10,082 nt of DNA from assembly GCA_964504595.1 (NCBI GenBank), contig CAZDEE010000030.1, forward strand, positions 1 through 10,082. The letters are read 5' to 3'. Both the position numbers and the translations under genes were made by a program. The notes under the pieces were generated by a model that saw only the letters and a list, made by a program, of their open reading frames with translations, was not told the origin of the DNA and ran no database searches. Shown one piece after another: positions 1 to 6,176 of this stretch. This DNA comes from CAG-826 sp964504595 (GTDB lineage Bacteria > Bacillota_I > Bacilli_A > RFN20 > CAG-826). Within the stretch, counting starts at the first letter, position 1. Every line of letters starts with the position of its first letter.

Positions 1-441
1 ATTAAATTTAAATCCATTTGTTTTTAAGGATTCAAGAGGTGTAATTGAAGTAATGACCGCAATTAAAAATGGAGCAATAATTATTGCACTATAAATAATT
101 AGGATACTATAAGAAATAACTTTCCAAACATAATAGCTTTTCTTTTTATTGCTCTTAATTATTGGTGCGCCATTAAGAGTTTTATTTGAATAAATAACTT
201 TTAATGGTTTTCTTTTCTTAATTTGTTTTTCATGCGTTAAAGCATACACTAAATAAGCAAATGCACCTCCAAAAACTAATATAGTAATTAAAGTTACAAT
301 AATTAAAGTAATTAAACGCTTTGTATTGCTTAATGTGATTAGTACAGAAGCATTAATCGCTGCCAATAGTACAATCGTTCCTATTATTAAAAATTTATCG
401 AGATGAGTTTGACACCATCTAAACCATTTTGAATATCTCAT
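1..441 (-). CDS. MalG-type sugar ABC transporter permease, N-terminal 147 residues (cut by window edge)
   Basis: This is the inner-membrane permease partner of the adjacent MalF-type protein in a carbohydrate importer. The ATG at 441-439 follows AGGAGG (449-454) at 7 nt, and the frame stays open to position 1, so the C-terminal part, including the EAA loop, is missing. The segment at residues 108-133 followed by a TSITPLESLKTNGF-like stretch matches the usual MalG start: first membrane helix, then the 'TS+K' and loop region. The odd part lies before it. Residues about 17-37 and 42-68 are two further hydrophobic helices, and 69-106 is a Lys-rich, presumably cytoplasmic linker. A standard MalG-type permease reaches its first helix after some 10-30 residues, so this one carries roughly 80-100 extra N-terminal residues. 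The start lies 11 nt after the stop of the upstream permease, indicating one operon. Substrate is inferred from the nearby GH51 gene. Confidence 0.85.
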   Translation of the reverse strand, partial: MRYSKWFRWCQTHLDKFLIIGTIVLLAAINASVLITLSNTKRLITLIIVTLITILVFGGAFAYLVYALTHEKQIKKRKPLKVIYSNKTLNGAPIIKSNKKKSYYVWKVISYSILIIYSAIIIAPFLIAVITSITPLESLKTNGFKFN

Positions 442-452
442 AACTCATCCTC

Positions 453-1352
453 CTATTCATAATGGACCCATAATTTAGAAAGTCCAAATTGAATTGCTGA
501 AAGGACTATTAAAATCACGCCTAGAATTAATGCCATCGCACTTCCATAACCAATTTCTTTTCCTTTAACAACAATATCATAAATAACCCACACAGGAGTG
601 CTACGATATGAAGTTCTAATATCGCCAGACATACCTTGGAATCTAGCAAATTCTTGAAACGCTCCTGAAATACCAGTAAGTAAGATATAAAACGCTACAG
701 GAGAAATTGAAGGAATAGTAATATGTAATAATTGATTAAGGCTATTTGCTCCATCAATTTCTGCCGATTCATATAATGCTTTATCGACACCTTTCATTGA
801 GGAATATAGCATTAAAATAGATGTACCTATTCCTGACCATACACCCATTATAATCATTGACGTTAAGAAGTTTTCTTGATTAAAAAAGCTAAACTCTTTT
901 CCTGTGTCTAAAAATATCAATCGACCAATATTAGTAAAAATAACTTTCCAAATTGAAGTAATAATAATTGAACCACATACTGTTGGTAAATAGAACAAAG
1001 TTCTAAAGAACATACTTCCTTTTGGATTTCTAATAAGTAAATTTGTAAAGAAAACTGCAAGTAAAATTCCTACAGGAACTCCGATTGCGTTTATTAAAAC
1101 ATTGTAAAACGAGCCCCAAAACTCAGTATTTGCAAACGCTCTTGTATAATTGTCAAAAGTAAAATTAAATTTGAATTCAAAAAAATCTGTACCGCTTAAT
1201 AATTTGAAATCGGTAAATGATACCACGATCGCAAATAACATTGGGAATAATAAGAAAGCAGTTAAACCGATACATAATGGGGAGATAAAAGTCCACCCCA
1301 TTATGTTTTCATTTCTTCTTTTACGATTGACCGTTTTTCCAGTCTTTTCCAT
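453..1352 (-). CDS. MalF-type sugar ABC transporter permease
   Basis: First permease of the carbohydrate-uptake-1 importer, 299 residues, a normal length for the family. I chose ATG at 1352 because AAGGTGA (1358-1364) sits 5 nt upstream. The GTG nine bases earlier would lie inside that ribosome binding site. A basic N-terminus (KRRNEN) precedes a first helix at about residues 20-45. Further hydrophobic segments fall near 83-107, 118-140, 163-184, 219-235 and 266-292. The cytoplasmic EAA loop that contacts the ATPase is clear at about 195-218: ESAEIDGANSLNQ, then ITIPSISP, with the invariant Asp-Gly and Pro. It lies 18 nt downstream of the binding-protein gene and 11 nt upstream of the second permease, so all three should be cotranscribed. 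The sugar specificity cannot be read from this sequence; arabino-oligosaccharides are inferred from context. Confidence 0.93.
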   Translation of the reverse strand: MEKTGKTVNRKRRNENIMGWTFISPLCIGLTAFLLFPMLFAIVVSFTDFKLLSGTDFFEFKFNFTFDNYTRAFANTEFWGSFYNVLINAIGVPVGILLAVFFTNLLIRNPKGSMFFRTLFYLPTVCGSIIITSIWKVIFTNIGRLIFLDTGKEFSFFNQENFLTSMIIMGVWSGIGTSILMLYSSMKGVDKALYESAEIDGANSLNQLLHITIPSISPVAFYILLTGISGAFQEFARFQGMSGDIRTSYRSTPVWVIYDIVVKGKEIGYGSAMALILGVILIVLSAIQFGLSKLWVHYE

Positions 1353-1370
1353 AAAAATCACCTTGTAATA

Positions 1371-2828
1371 CTAACCAAGATTAGCGTTAACTTTTTCCTT
1401 AGCAATCTCTAAAAATTCATCGACTGTTAATCGTTTAGTTTCGTCTGCCGCGAATAAATTTTCTGAAGGAACATCATAACCTTGTTCTTTCCATAAAACG
1501 TTATTGCGGTATTGCCATAATCCATATCCTTGATTTACTGCGGATTGAACGAATACTTCATAATTGTAGGGTCCTTTAGCTTTTTCTGATGCTACTAATT
1601 TTTCATCTAAAGCTAAGCTTTCATAAACAGGAATTTGGAATCCTGTTGAAGTTAAAATTTCTTGTCCTTCTTTTGAAGAAATATATTCCACTAATTTCCA
1701 TGAAGCTTCAAGTTTATCTGGATTTGCAGTTGGTTTACCAGCTTCATATTTAGAGTTTACTCCATAGCCAACAGAGCCACTATACATATTTTTTGTTGGA
1801 TTAACTTCAAATGATGGAACATAAGCAATATCCCAATTAAATGGTAATGTACGGAATGTTGAAACTTCCCAACGTCCTCCCATAACACAAGCAACTTTTT
1901 GTTGTGCAAATAATTGTGTTGCATCAGTTCCTTGAGTAAATGATGAAGGTGGTTCAATTTGCCATGTTAAAACTGAGTCTTGTTTAAATTGATATCCACG
2001 TCTTAATCCATTTAAAGATGTATCATCAGTTGGGAAAGCAGTTCTATCAGCATTTAAGAAATCTCCTCCTGCAGACCAAACTAAACCTTCAATATTAATT
2101 CCTGCGACAGCGTATCCGGTAATTCTACTCTTATCGGCACTATATTTGGTTAATGATTTCCACATGTCAACAGCTTCAGGAATCGTCATGATTCTATCTG
2201 ATGGTGGTAAGTCAACACCCATCATATCAAACCAATCTTTGTTATAGTACATAACATATGGTCCGATATCTTTTGGTAAGGCTAATTGATTGCCGCTACC
2301 CATACGACCGGTTGCAGGGTTATATTGATATCTAGTTAAGCATGATTCATACATATCATCTAAATTATCCAATAAATCTGAAGCATCAATATAAGGACTT
2401 AAATTCATTATTTTTCCTGAACTTGCCCATCCAGAAATTGAGCCATCTGGAATTAAAAAGACATCATGAGCTTGATTACTACCTAGTCTATTGCCATAAA
2501 CAGTTTCATAGTTTTGTAATATTTCAAGATCAACAGTAATATCAGGATAACGAGCTTTAAAGCCTTGTAAAACAGCTTCAACAACTTGTTTTTCAATAGA
2601 TGCACCCGCTGAATCCCAATGGCACATAGTAATTTCAACTGGATTACCTGAATATTCATACTTGTAACCTAAGTCATCATACTTGCCCATAATACGTTCA
2701 AGCTCAGTAGTTTCGACTTCTACTGGTGCGGTTGTGGTACCAGTAGTTACTACTTGGCACGAAGCAACAACTGTGGCTGAAACTACAGCCAAGAAACCTG
2801 TTAACAGATTTTTATATTTATTTTGCAT
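1371..2828 (-). CDS. Sugar ABC transporter substrate-binding lipoprotein (family 1)
   Basis: Extracellular solute-binding protein anchored in the membrane, which captures the sugar and delivers it to the two downstream permeases. It has 485 residues. The signal peptide runs to the lipobox VASC with acylated Cys24, followed by a Thr-rich tether (about 25-43) and a mature binding domain from about residue 60. Typical family-1 features are ITMCHWDSAG near the mature start, the QAHDVFLIPDG strand, the ALPKDIGPYVMYYNKDWFD stretch and an aromatic, glycine-rich pocket region (GGRWEVSTF). ATG at 2828 is preceded by AGGAGGT (2834-2840) at 5 nt. It is the first gene of the transport operon and has its own promoter and operator upstream (2861-2924). 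The family call is secure. An arabinose-containing oligosaccharide as ligand is inferred only from the GH51 neighbour. Confidence 0.93.
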   Translation of the reverse strand: MQNKYKNLLTGFLAVVSATVVASCQVVTTGTTTAPVEVETTELERIMGKYDDLGYKYEYSGNPVEITMCHWDSAGASIEKQVVEAVLQGFKARYPDITVDLEILQNYETVYGNRLGSNQAHDVFLIPDGSISGWASSGKIMNLSPYIDASDLLDNLDDMYESCLTRYQYNPATGRMGSGNQLALPKDIGPYVMYYNKDWFDMMGVDLPPSDRIMTIPEAVDMWKSLTKYSADKSRITGYAVAGINIEGLVWSAGGDFLNADRTAFPTDDTSLNGLRRGYQFKQDSVLTWQIEPPSSFTQGTDATQLFAQQKVACVMGGRWEVSTFRTLPFNWDIAYVPSFEVNPTKNMYSGSVGYGVNSKYEAGKPTANPDKLEASWKLVEYISSKEGQEILTSTGFQIPVYESLALDEKLVASEKAKGPYNYEVFVQSAVNQGYGLWQYRNNVLWKEQGYDVPSENLFAADETKRLTVDEFLEIAKEKVNANLG

Positions 2829-2840
2829 AAAATACCTCCT
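2829..2840 (-). promoter_or_regulatory. Strong ribosome binding site of the binding-protein gene
   Basis: AGGAGGT at 2840-2834 lies 5 nt before ATG 2828 and fixes the start of the binding-protein gene. It is the strongest site in the window, as expected for a binding protein made in excess over its permeases. Confidence 0.7.
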
Positions 2841-2860
2841 ATAAATTATTTATTAATTTA

Positions 2861-2889
2861 ATTTTACAAATATAAGTAAACGCTTACAA
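2861..2889 (-). promoter_or_regulatory. Promoter of the transport operon (-35 TTGTAA, -10 TAAAAT)
   Basis: On the minus strand TTGTAA (2889-2884) is followed after 17 bp by TAAAAT (2866-2861), 5 of 6 matches to the -10 consensus. The -35 box overlaps the operator at 2875-2888, and it begins where the second upstream direct repeat ends. The same arrangement recurs before the lipoprotein gene at 5817-5846, which supports both calls. Confidence 0.6.
2875..2888 (-). promoter_or_regulatory. CcpA/LacI-type operator (cre-like)
   Basis: TGTAAGCGTTTACT read on the minus strand fits the cre consensus TGWAARCGYTWNCW at every position. It overlaps the -35 box and the spacer, where a bound LacI-family protein would block RNA polymerase. 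CcpA is the likeliest binder from general knowledge. A local LacI-family sugar regulator would use a very similar sequence and cannot be excluded. Confidence 0.65.
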
Positions 2890-2920
2890 TGCAATTAAAA
2901 CACACAAATATGCAAAAAAA
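2888..2920 (-). promoter_or_regulatory. Two direct repeats 21 bp apart, probable AraC-type activator site
   Basis: On the minus strand TTTTTTTGCATA (2920-2909) recurs as TTTAATTGCATT (2899-2888), 9 of 12 matching, with equivalent bases exactly 21 bp apart. The second copy abuts and slightly overlaps the -35 box. Tandem half-sites two helical turns apart next to -35 are the usual layout for AraC-family activators. The equivalent pair exists at 5786-5818. Confidence 0.5.
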
Positions 2921-2982
2921 CAACTTATTACAAAAAATGGAAAAATAATCTTAATAAAATTATTTTAAACTTACTATTAAAA

Positions 2983-4476
2983 TTATTTAAATATTAAAAT
3001 ATTTACGCTATTTGAAAGTAAAGAAATATTGTGTGTTCTTTGAGATTCTTCATCATTGACTTTCTCTTCAAAAGGAACGATTTTAAATGGTTCTTCAAAG
3101 GTGTTTTTTTGATGTGGATCATCACTTTGATAGATATCTTTCTTAATGAGTTTAACGTCTTGATCAAAGACTAATTCGATATCAGTTTCTTTTAATGAAA
3201 CGTTAACAAGTAAGGCAATATATTCACCTGTTTCTTTATTATATGATACAGAAGAATATATTTCAGGAACCTTTCCATATGTTTTTGTTTCATATGTTGG
3301 AATTGAATTAAATGTTCTTAAAGCATCAGTATTTGCAAATTTAGATGATATTAAAGAAATAGGATAATAAATTGTTTGCTTAACTAATCCTCCACCTACT
3401 TTTGTTAATATTGGAGCGATTACGTTAACAAGTTGAGCAAAACAGGCCATTTTAACAATATCGGCATGGTTTATAAGTGTAGATAATAAAGTCGCAACAA
3501 CAACTGCATCAGCAAAATCATAATGATTTTCTAATAAAGGCATTCCATATGACCAATCTTTGACAACAACATTAGATTTATCAAAAGTATGCCAAACATT
3601 CCATTCATCGACAGCAAAATAAATGTCTTTTTTGCTTCTTTTAATCGCTTTAACATATTCTAAGGTATGTTGTAATGTTGAAATATAGTTATCAAAAACA
3701 ACTGCAGAACCATAAAATTCTTTTAAATCATGGTCTTCTGTAGGGTATGTAAAATAATGATGCAATGAAAGATAATCAATAACATCAAAACTATTTTCTA
3801 AAACTTCTTTATCCCACATTGGAAAAGTAGGATTTGTAGATGCTGATGAACCACAGGCAACTACTTTAATACTTGGATCAACCCATTTCATGACTTTTGC
3901 GGCTTCTGTAGCAGTTAATGCATAATCATGTGCGGTTTTTGTTCCAATTTGCCAAGGTCCATCCATTTCATTACCTAAGCACCAATAACGGAATTTATAT
4001 GGTTTTTCTCTTCCATGTTCTTTTCTTAAATTTGCGTAGTATCCTTGATCTTCTAAATTACAATATTCTACAATTTCGTGCGCAGATTTAATTGTGTCAG
4101 TCGCTAAATTAACCGCCATAATAACTTCTGATCCAACCTTATCAGCAAAATAAGCAAATTCATCAATACCAACTTCATTGGTTTCTAATGCTTTCCATGC
4201 TAAATCTAAAACTGTTCTTCTATTTGGACCAACAGTATCCTTCCAATCATACCCTGATACAAAATTACCTCCTGGATATCTAATAACTGGAACATGTAAA
4301 TCCGCGATTGCTTCTATAACGTCTTTTCTAAAACCTTTTTCATCAGCAAGAGGATGACTAGGTTCATATATACCGTTATATACACATCTTCCTAAATGTT
4401 CAACAAATGAACCAAATACCTCAGGTTCAACATGACCTAATATGGCATTTTTATCAATAATAATTCTTCCACCCAT
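2983..4476 (-). CDS. abfA: Intracellular alpha-L-arabinofuranosidase, GH51
   Basis: Retaining glycosidase that removes terminal alpha-L-arabinofuranosyl residues from arabino-oligosaccharides or arabinoxylo-oligosaccharides. It has 497 residues, close to the ~500 of characterised GH51 enzymes such as Geobacillus AbfA, which is catalytically labelled at Glu175 and Glu294. Here the acid/base is Glu170 in WCLGNEMDGPWQ and the nucleophile is Glu291 in FAVDEWNVW. Also present are FGSFVEHLGRCVYNGIYEP (21-39), RYPGGNFVSGYDW (66-78) and SLHHYF (237-242). The (beta/alpha)8 barrel is followed by the C-terminal beta domain, ending in the family-like SNSVNILIFK. There is no signal peptide, so it acts in the cytoplasm on imported sugars. 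ATG 4476 has AAGGAGAG at 4483-4490. It stops 154 bp before the binding-protein start, which has its own promoter, so it may be a separate unit. The preference for arabinan or arabinoxylan fragments cannot be told. Confidence 0.95.
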   Translation of the reverse strand: MGGRIIIDKNAILGHVEPEVFGSFVEHLGRCVYNGIYEPSHPLADEKGFRKDVIEAIADLHVPVIRYPGGNFVSGYDWKDTVGPNRRTVLDLAWKALETNEVGIDEFAYFADKVGSEVIMAVNLATDTIKSAHEIVEYCNLEDQGYYANLRKEHGREKPYKFRYWCLGNEMDGPWQIGTKTAHDYALTATEAAKVMKWVDPSIKVVACGSSASTNPTFPMWDKEVLENSFDVIDYLSLHHYFTYPTEDHDLKEFYGSAVVFDNYISTLQHTLEYVKAIKRSKKDIYFAVDEWNVWHTFDKSNVVVKDWSYGMPLLENHYDFADAVVVATLLSTLINHADIVKMACFAQLVNVIAPILTKVGGGLVKQTIYYPISLISSKFANTDALRTFNSIPTYETKTYGKVPEIYSSVSYNKETGEYIALLVNVSLKETDIELVFDQDVKLIKKDIYQSDDPHQKNTFEEPFKIVPFEEKVNDEESQRTHNISLLSNSVNILIFK

Positions 4477-4509
4477 AATATTCTCTCCTTTAAGTTTCTA
4501 TATTTATTA

Positions 4510-4556
4510 TTTATAAATTGATAATATTGCAATATCCACGCTAAATATAGTAAAAT
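4510..4556. promoter_or_regulatory. Divergent promoter region with a 12-bp perfect palindrome
   Basis: The 125-bp gap between the GH51 gene and the AraC-type gene holds the perfect palindrome ATATTGCAATAT (4524-4535). Plus-strand candidate boxes are TTGCAA (4527-4532), 18 bp, TAAAAT (4551-4556). Minus-strand candidate boxes are TGGATA (4538-4533), 17 bp, TATAAA (4515-4510). The palindrome overlaps both -35 candidates, so one bound protein could affect both genes. In DNA this AT-rich each assignment alone is weak. The operator and direct-repeat module seen at 2875-2924 and 5782-5831 is absent here. Confidence 0.35.
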
Positions 4557-4601
4557 AAATTCAATACTTGGTAATTTTGTACAGAAAGTTGGATATTTTT
4601 T

Positions 4602-5432
4602 ATGGAATTAAATTTCAAAAAAACTGAATTAATATCATTGCTAAAATCTTTTTGTTTAATAACAGGAGTGCGTGTAGTTATTTTTTCAAATGATGGTAAT
4701 GAAATTCTATCTTATCCAGAAAAAGGGCATTCTTTTTGCTTAGAAATGCAAAAAAATTGTTCTTTCGCGGAAGCTTGCGAAAAATCAAATCATAAGTACT
4801 TTTCAAAAGCGAGAGAATCTAACGATATTCAAGTTTATCACTGCCATGCTGGTCTAGTAGAAATATCTATTCCTTTAATAGCGAATAATCAAGTTATTGG
4901 TTATGCAATGCTTGGCCAAATTACTGATATTAAAGAATATAAAGAACTAGAAAAATCTGTCTTATCAAAAACAAAAAAATATAAAACACCTCTTTCAGAT
5001 AAGCTAAAAGATATAATGTTTTTATCAGAAGATAAAATTCAAGCATGTAGTAATTTGCTTAATGCTTGCGTTTCTTATATTCTCGCTAACCAATTAATCA
5101 CATACAAAAAAGACACATTGCTCAACAATATAGATAATTATATAAATCAACATTTAGACACTGTGACACCTATTGATATTTCTTTTGAATTTGGTATTTC
5201 AAGAACATCTTTATATAATCTTTTTAAAGAAGTCTACAAATCGGGTGTTAGTGAATATATTTTATCTTTAAAGATAAAACACGCTAAAAATCTAATTATT
5301 CAAAACAAACTTAAAATCCATGAAATTGCCACTCTATGCGGATTTAACGACTACAATTACTTCACAAAAGTCTTTAAAAATAAAACCGGATTATCCCCAC
5401 GTGAATTTAAAAAACAATCAATCAGCAACTGA
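4602..5432 (+). CDS. PocR-domain AraC-family transcriptional regulator
   Basis: Cytoplasmic one-component regulator, 276 residues. Residues about 5-165 look like a PocR ligand-sensing domain: helical start KKTELISLLKSFCLITG, then VVIFSNDGNEI, conserved cysteines at 46, 53 and 59, the signature YHCHAGL (79-85) with Cys81, and IPLIANNQVIGYAMLGQI. Residues about 172-273 form the AraC-type double helix-turn-helix. The first helix pair is in IDISFEFGISRTSLYNLFKE and the second in IHEIATLCGFNDYNYFTKVFKN, ending in the classic KTGLSPREF. PocR domains are thought to bind small metabolites; the ligand here is unknown. The gene diverges from GH51 and is the natural candidate to bind the 21-bp-spaced repeats before the transporter and lipoprotein genes. 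Its start has only a weak GGA (4591-4593), suggesting low expression. It ends in TGA, seven codons before the next in-frame stop. Confidence 0.9.
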   Translation: MELNFKKTELISLLKSFCLITGVRVVIFSNDGNEILSYPEKGHSFCLEMQKNCSFAEACEKSNHKYFSKARESNDIQVYHCHAGLVEISIPLIANNQVIGYAMLGQITDIKEYKELEKSVLSKTKKYKTPLSDKLKDIMFLSEDKIQACSNLLNACVSYILANQLITYKKDTLLNNIDNYINQHLDTVTPIDISFEFGISRTSLYNLFKEVYKSGVSEYILSLKIKHAKNLIIQNKLKIHEIATLCGFNDYNYFTKVFKNKTGLSPREFKKQSISN

Positions 5433-5781
5433 AAATTAAAATTAATCACTTAAAAATATAATCAAAAAAACAATTTTCATACAAAAAACAGATATTTACT
5501 AGAAATTACATTCATAAAAATACCATTATTTAATCGTTTAAAAAATTTTTTATATGCAATTTTTTAAAAGTATTTTAAGCTAATAAAAATATCAAAAATC
5601 ATGGTGCTAATATCTATCAAATTGAAAATATATTTCACGTAATTTACTAGCATTAATTTTTTAAAATTAATTATTTTTTTACTTTGCTTCAATTCGGACA
5701 AAAAGATTATTTTTTTGGATTTTTAATCATATAAATTTTTATTCTAGAATGGTATATGAAAATCCTCCTTAAATTGAATGT
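5433..5781. other. AT-rich intergenic stretch without a recognisable gene
   Basis: About 350 bp after the regulator gene contain no open frame with start and ribosome binding site that I would call a gene. The DNA is almost entirely A/T, with long T and A runs. An AT-only inverted repeat lies at 5537-5547/5558-5568, and a hairpin with a T-run at 5652-5680. AAGGAGG occurs on the minus strand at 5764-5770, but no ATG, GTG or TTG follows at a usable distance. Confidence 0.6.
5652..5680 (+). terminator. Possible AT-only terminator hairpin
   Basis: ATTAATTTT (5652-5660) pairs perfectly with AAAATTAAT (5663-5671) and is followed by seven T (5674-5680). It could end the AraC-type transcript, whose stop is 220 nt upstream. 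The stem has no G-C pair, so stability is doubtful and chance is a real alternative. Confidence 0.25.
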
Positions 5782-5785
5782 GGTG

Positions 5786-5818
5786 TTTTTTTGCATAACT
5801 ATGTGATTTTTTCGTATT
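5786..5818 (+). promoter_or_regulatory. Two direct repeats 21 bp apart, probable AraC-type activator site
   Basis: TTTTTTTGCATA (5786-5797) recurs as TTTTTTCGTATT (5807-5818), 9 of 12 matching at a 21-bp period, next to the -35 box. The first copy is identical over all 12 bases to the first copy upstream of the binding-protein gene, which argues for a real binding site despite the T-rich background. Confidence 0.5.
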
Positions 5819-5846
5819 GTAAGCGGTTACTAGAGCAAATTATAAT
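5817..5846 (+). promoter_or_regulatory. Promoter of the lipoprotein-ATPase unit (-35 TTGTAA, -10 TATAAT)
   Basis: TTGTAA (5817-5822) and a perfect TATAAT (5841-5846) are 18 bp apart, about 60 bp before the lipoprotein ATG. The -35 box is identical to that of the transport operon and sits at the same place relative to the operator and the direct repeats. Confidence 0.65.
5818..5831 (+). promoter_or_regulatory. CcpA/LacI-type operator (cre-like)
   Basis: TGTAAGCGGTTACT differs from the operator at 2875-2888 by one base, and from the cre consensus by that same base (G where Y is expected). It overlaps the -35 box and the spacer, so binding should repress the lipoprotein and probably the ATPase downstream. 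Confidence 0.6.
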
Positions 5847-5906
5847 TCTAATATAGAGGAAATAGAATCATAAAGATCAAATAAACCTCAGAAAGGATTT
5901 TAAAAA

Positions 5907-6176
5907 ATGAATAAAAAAATAATGCCTTTGGTGTTATTAGGACTCCTCACAGTAGGCACTCTAGCTGGTTGTAATAATAACAATAACCCAACTACCAATA
6001 CTCCTACTACTGGAACTCCAAGTACAGGAACCCCTAGTACAGGTTCTCCTACTACAGCTGCACCTACTACAGCGACCCCTAGTACCGAGACTCCTTCTGC
6101 ACCAACCCCAACCACTCCAACGCCAACTACGCCTACCCCAACTACACCTGCAATTGTGCATGTGGAGTGCTATTGA
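5907..6176 (+). CDS. Surface lipoprotein, N-terminal part: signal peptide and Thr/Pro stalk (frameshifted)
   Basis: First 89 codons of what should be one large surface protein continuing at 6154-8760 in the next frame. MNKKIMPLVLLGLLTVGTLAGC is a lipoprotein signal peptide with lipobox LAGC and acylated Cys22. Asn-rich residues 23-27 and a Thr/Pro/Ser/Gly stalk (about 28-81) follow, ending in three PTPTT units. ATG 5907 is supported by AAAGGA (5892-5897) at 9 nt. The stalk stays sensible to about Ala82 (codon at 6150), then reads IVHVECY and hits TGA at 6174. The +1 frame takes over with a typical Big_2 domain start. On its own this would be a secreted stalk with no domain, so I read it as the head of a broken or misassembled gene. 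Reading TGA as Trp does not rescue it, because TAG follows two codons later. Confidence 0.75.
   Translation: MNKKIMPLVLLGLLTVGTLAGCNNNNNPTTNTPTTGTPSTGTPSTGSPTTAAPTTATPSTETPSAPTPTTPTPTTPTPTTPAIVHVECY
6102..6149 (+). repeat. 15-bp tandem coding repeat (PTPTT)3 in the lipoprotein stalk
   Basis: Three consecutive 15-bp units encode PTPTT (6102-6116, 6117-6131, 6132-6146), followed by one more Pro codon. Copies differ mainly at third codon positions. Looser Thr/Pro/Ser repeats (GTPST twice, APTTATPST) precede them. Unit slippage would change stalk length without changing frame. Confidence 0.7.

Noticed and set aside
1150..1368. Plus-strand open frame of 72 codons
   Set aside because: It lies antisense inside the MalF-type permease and its upstream region, has no ribosome binding site, and encodes nothing family-like.
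1757..1957. Minus-strand 66-codon open frame inside the binding-protein gene
   Set aside because: It is a shifted-frame shadow of a well supported gene on the same strand, without start signals.
5537..5568. AT-only inverted repeat (11-bp arms, 10-nt spacer)
   Set aside because: It consists only of A/T in a nearly all-A/T stretch, with no flanking element; such repeats are expected by chance here.
5764..5770. AAGGAGG on the minus strand suggesting a leftward gene after 5764
   Set aside because: No usable start codon follows at the right distance, and the frames in 5433-5764 are short and interrupted.
5791..5820. Alternative lipoprotein promoter TTGCAT plus TATTGT
   Set aside because: Its boxes match the consensus less well than TTGTAA plus TATAAT at 5817-5846, which also matches the arrangement at the transport operon.
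5990..6150. Thr/Pro repeat region considered as a CRISPR or minisatellite array
   Set aside because: The units are short, degenerate at third codon positions and in frame, so they are a protein stalk repeat with no spacers.
5900..6161. Two minus-strand open frames rich in Val/Gly or Arg/Ser/Trp opposite the lipoprotein stalk
   Set aside because: Their composition is the mirror of the Thr/Pro repeat on the other strand; they have no start signals.
6174..6176. TGA read as tryptophan (Mycoplasma code) to explain the interrupted lipoprotein
   Set aside because: A TAG follows two codons later in that frame, the downstream domain is in a different frame, and Trp is encoded by TGG throughout.
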